This document shows, piece by piece, positions 62,906 to 64,000 of a stretch of 64,000 nt of DNA; positions within the stretch are counted from its first letter, which is position 1; every line of letters begins with the position of its first letter. The translations under genes were made by a program, and so were the position numbers. Source of the DNA: Sulfurisoma sp. (GTDB taxonomy: Bacteria > Pseudomonadota > Gammaproteobacteria > Burkholderiales > Rhodocyclaceae); the NCBI GenBank assembly GCA_030691075.1, contig JAUYFI010000022.1:34063-98062 (forward strand), in the 5' to 3' direction. The notes beneath the pieces were generated by a model. It did no database searches. It was not told where the DNA came from and saw only the letters and a program-made list of their open reading frames with translations.

Positions 62906-64000
62906 TCATGGCAAGGCAGCCCCGGTTGTCAGGAGGTGCCGTTGCGCCTCGCTTCGGGTTTCGAATATGCTGGGGTCGGCCACCCGCTTGCCGAAGGATT
63001 CGCCGAGTTTGGCACGCAGGAAGGTACTCGCCGTATAGCGCGTGACGTCGCTGTAGTGGCGATCCATGATGCCCTTGACCATGCCCGTGTAGTCGTCGAT
63101 CAAATCCGGCGCGATGCTGAAGCGCTCGTAATTGACGATGGCCGCTACTTTGTGCCCGATAGGCGCGAGGCGCGCCTCGACGGCGCGCAGAATGCGGTCG
63201 ATGTCTTCGGCCACGCGCACCGAAAGCCCCTCGAAATTGACGAAGAACAGATTCTGCTCGGGGTCGTAGCTCAGGCGCTGATCGATCGGCATCTCGAGCA
63301 ACTGGGGTCGCAGGCCCATCGGCTCCGGCGCGAAGATGCGCGCATCCATCGGCGCGGGTTCGCCGCGCAGGATAGGGGCGAACTCCATGCGTTCGAGGAT
63401 GTCGCGCTGGAGATCGATGTCCGGGGCAATCTCGATCAGTTCCAGTCCTTCCGCGCACAAGCGGAACACGCAGCGCTCGGTGATGTAGAGCACGGTCTTG
63501 CCGGACTTGGCCGCGACCGGGCCGCTGAAAGTGCGGTGCTCGACTTGTTGCACGAACTTGTTTGCCTTGCCGTCGGCGCGGATTTTCAGCCCGCCAGCCT
63601 CCAGCGCGATCTGCAGTTTGCCGGCGGTGAAGGTGCCGACGAACACCACCTTCTTCGCGTTCTGGCTGATGTTGATGAAGCCGCCGGCGCCGGCCAGCTT
63701 GGGCCCGAACTTCGAGACGTTGAGGTTGCCGTCGCGGTCTGCCTGGGCCAGCCCGAGAAAGGCGATGTCGAGTCCGCCGCCATCGTAGAAATCGAACTGG
63801 CTGGGCTGGTCGAGGATGGCCTGGGTGTTGGTGGCAGCACCAAAGTTGAGGCCGCCCGCCGGCACTCCGCCGATAACACCGGGCTCGGCGGTGAGCGTAA
63901 TGAGGTCGATGATTTTTTCCTCGGCGGCGACCGAGGCGATTCCCTCCGGCATGCCGATGCCGAGATTCACCACATCGTTGGCCGAGAGTTCCATCGCCGC
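62906..64000 (-). CDS. Acyl-CoA/acetate-type CoA-transferase (5' end beyond window)
   Basis: [95 protein letters not shown]. Confidence 0.9.
   Translation of the reverse strand, partial: AAMELSANDVVNLGIGMPEGIASVAAEEKIIDLITLTAEPGVIGGVPAGGLNFGAATNTQAILDQPSQFDFYDGGGLDIAFLGLAQADRDGNLNVSKFGPKLAGAGGFINISQNAKKVVFVGTFTAGKLQIALEAGGLKIRADGKANKFVQQVEHRTFSGPVAAKSGKTVLYITERCVFRLCAEGLELIEIAPDIDLQRDILERMEFAPILRGEPAPMDARIFAPEPMGLRPQLLEMPIDQRLSYDPEQNLFFVNFEGLSVRVAEDIDRILRAVEARLAPIGHKVAAIVNYERFSIAPDLIDDYTGMVKGIMDRHYSDVTRYTASTFLRAKLGESFGKRVADPSIFETRSEAQRHLLTTGAALP

Overview
High-GC chromosomal segment, most likely betaproteobacterial and possibly Rhodocyclales-like (inferred from gene order and protein character; no search was run). 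Contents in order: 3' end of pyrC, a lipoprotein gene, a DUF3025 gene running into an RNase P RNA gene (rnpB), an EAL/HDOD gene, and a complete dcw cell-wall/division cluster (mraZ to ftsZ, then lpxC). These are followed by dciA-like, M23 peptidase, secA, mtnA plus a class II aldolase, a porin, and a trp operon (gph-trpL-trpE-trpG-trpD-trpC). The trp operon is interrupted by a GxxExxY-family element and by a Phd/VapC toxin-antitoxin module. Next come rpe, apaG, argJ, glnE, yhdP, a nitrilase-type hydrolase and tldD, then a mobile-element scar (IS91 remnant, IS1595-type IS, truncated brnT, brnA), ribD, nrdR, glyA, two oppositely oriented TRAP transporter cassettes, a FadR-type GntR regulator and a partial CoA-transferase. 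The most unusual signals are repeats. (1) About nine copies of a short 25-48 bp dispersed repeat (AAAAAGTCGGCG[tgaccgaaggaaatccccgtggga]CTGGCGGGACGGCG) sit inside conserved genes and often encode KVGAGGTA-like peptides in unrelated enzymes. (2) Five inverted-repeat elements (TGAAAAyCTTgaACCACGAAGACACGAAGGGCACGAAG) lie at co-directional gene junctions. In every case the element-end TGA is the upstream gene's stop codon, and one copy carries the GxxExxY gene. (3) A trp leader peptide has 4 Trp codons in 22 aa, and its attenuator-like 3' arm resembles repeat (1). All assignments are by eye from the sequence.
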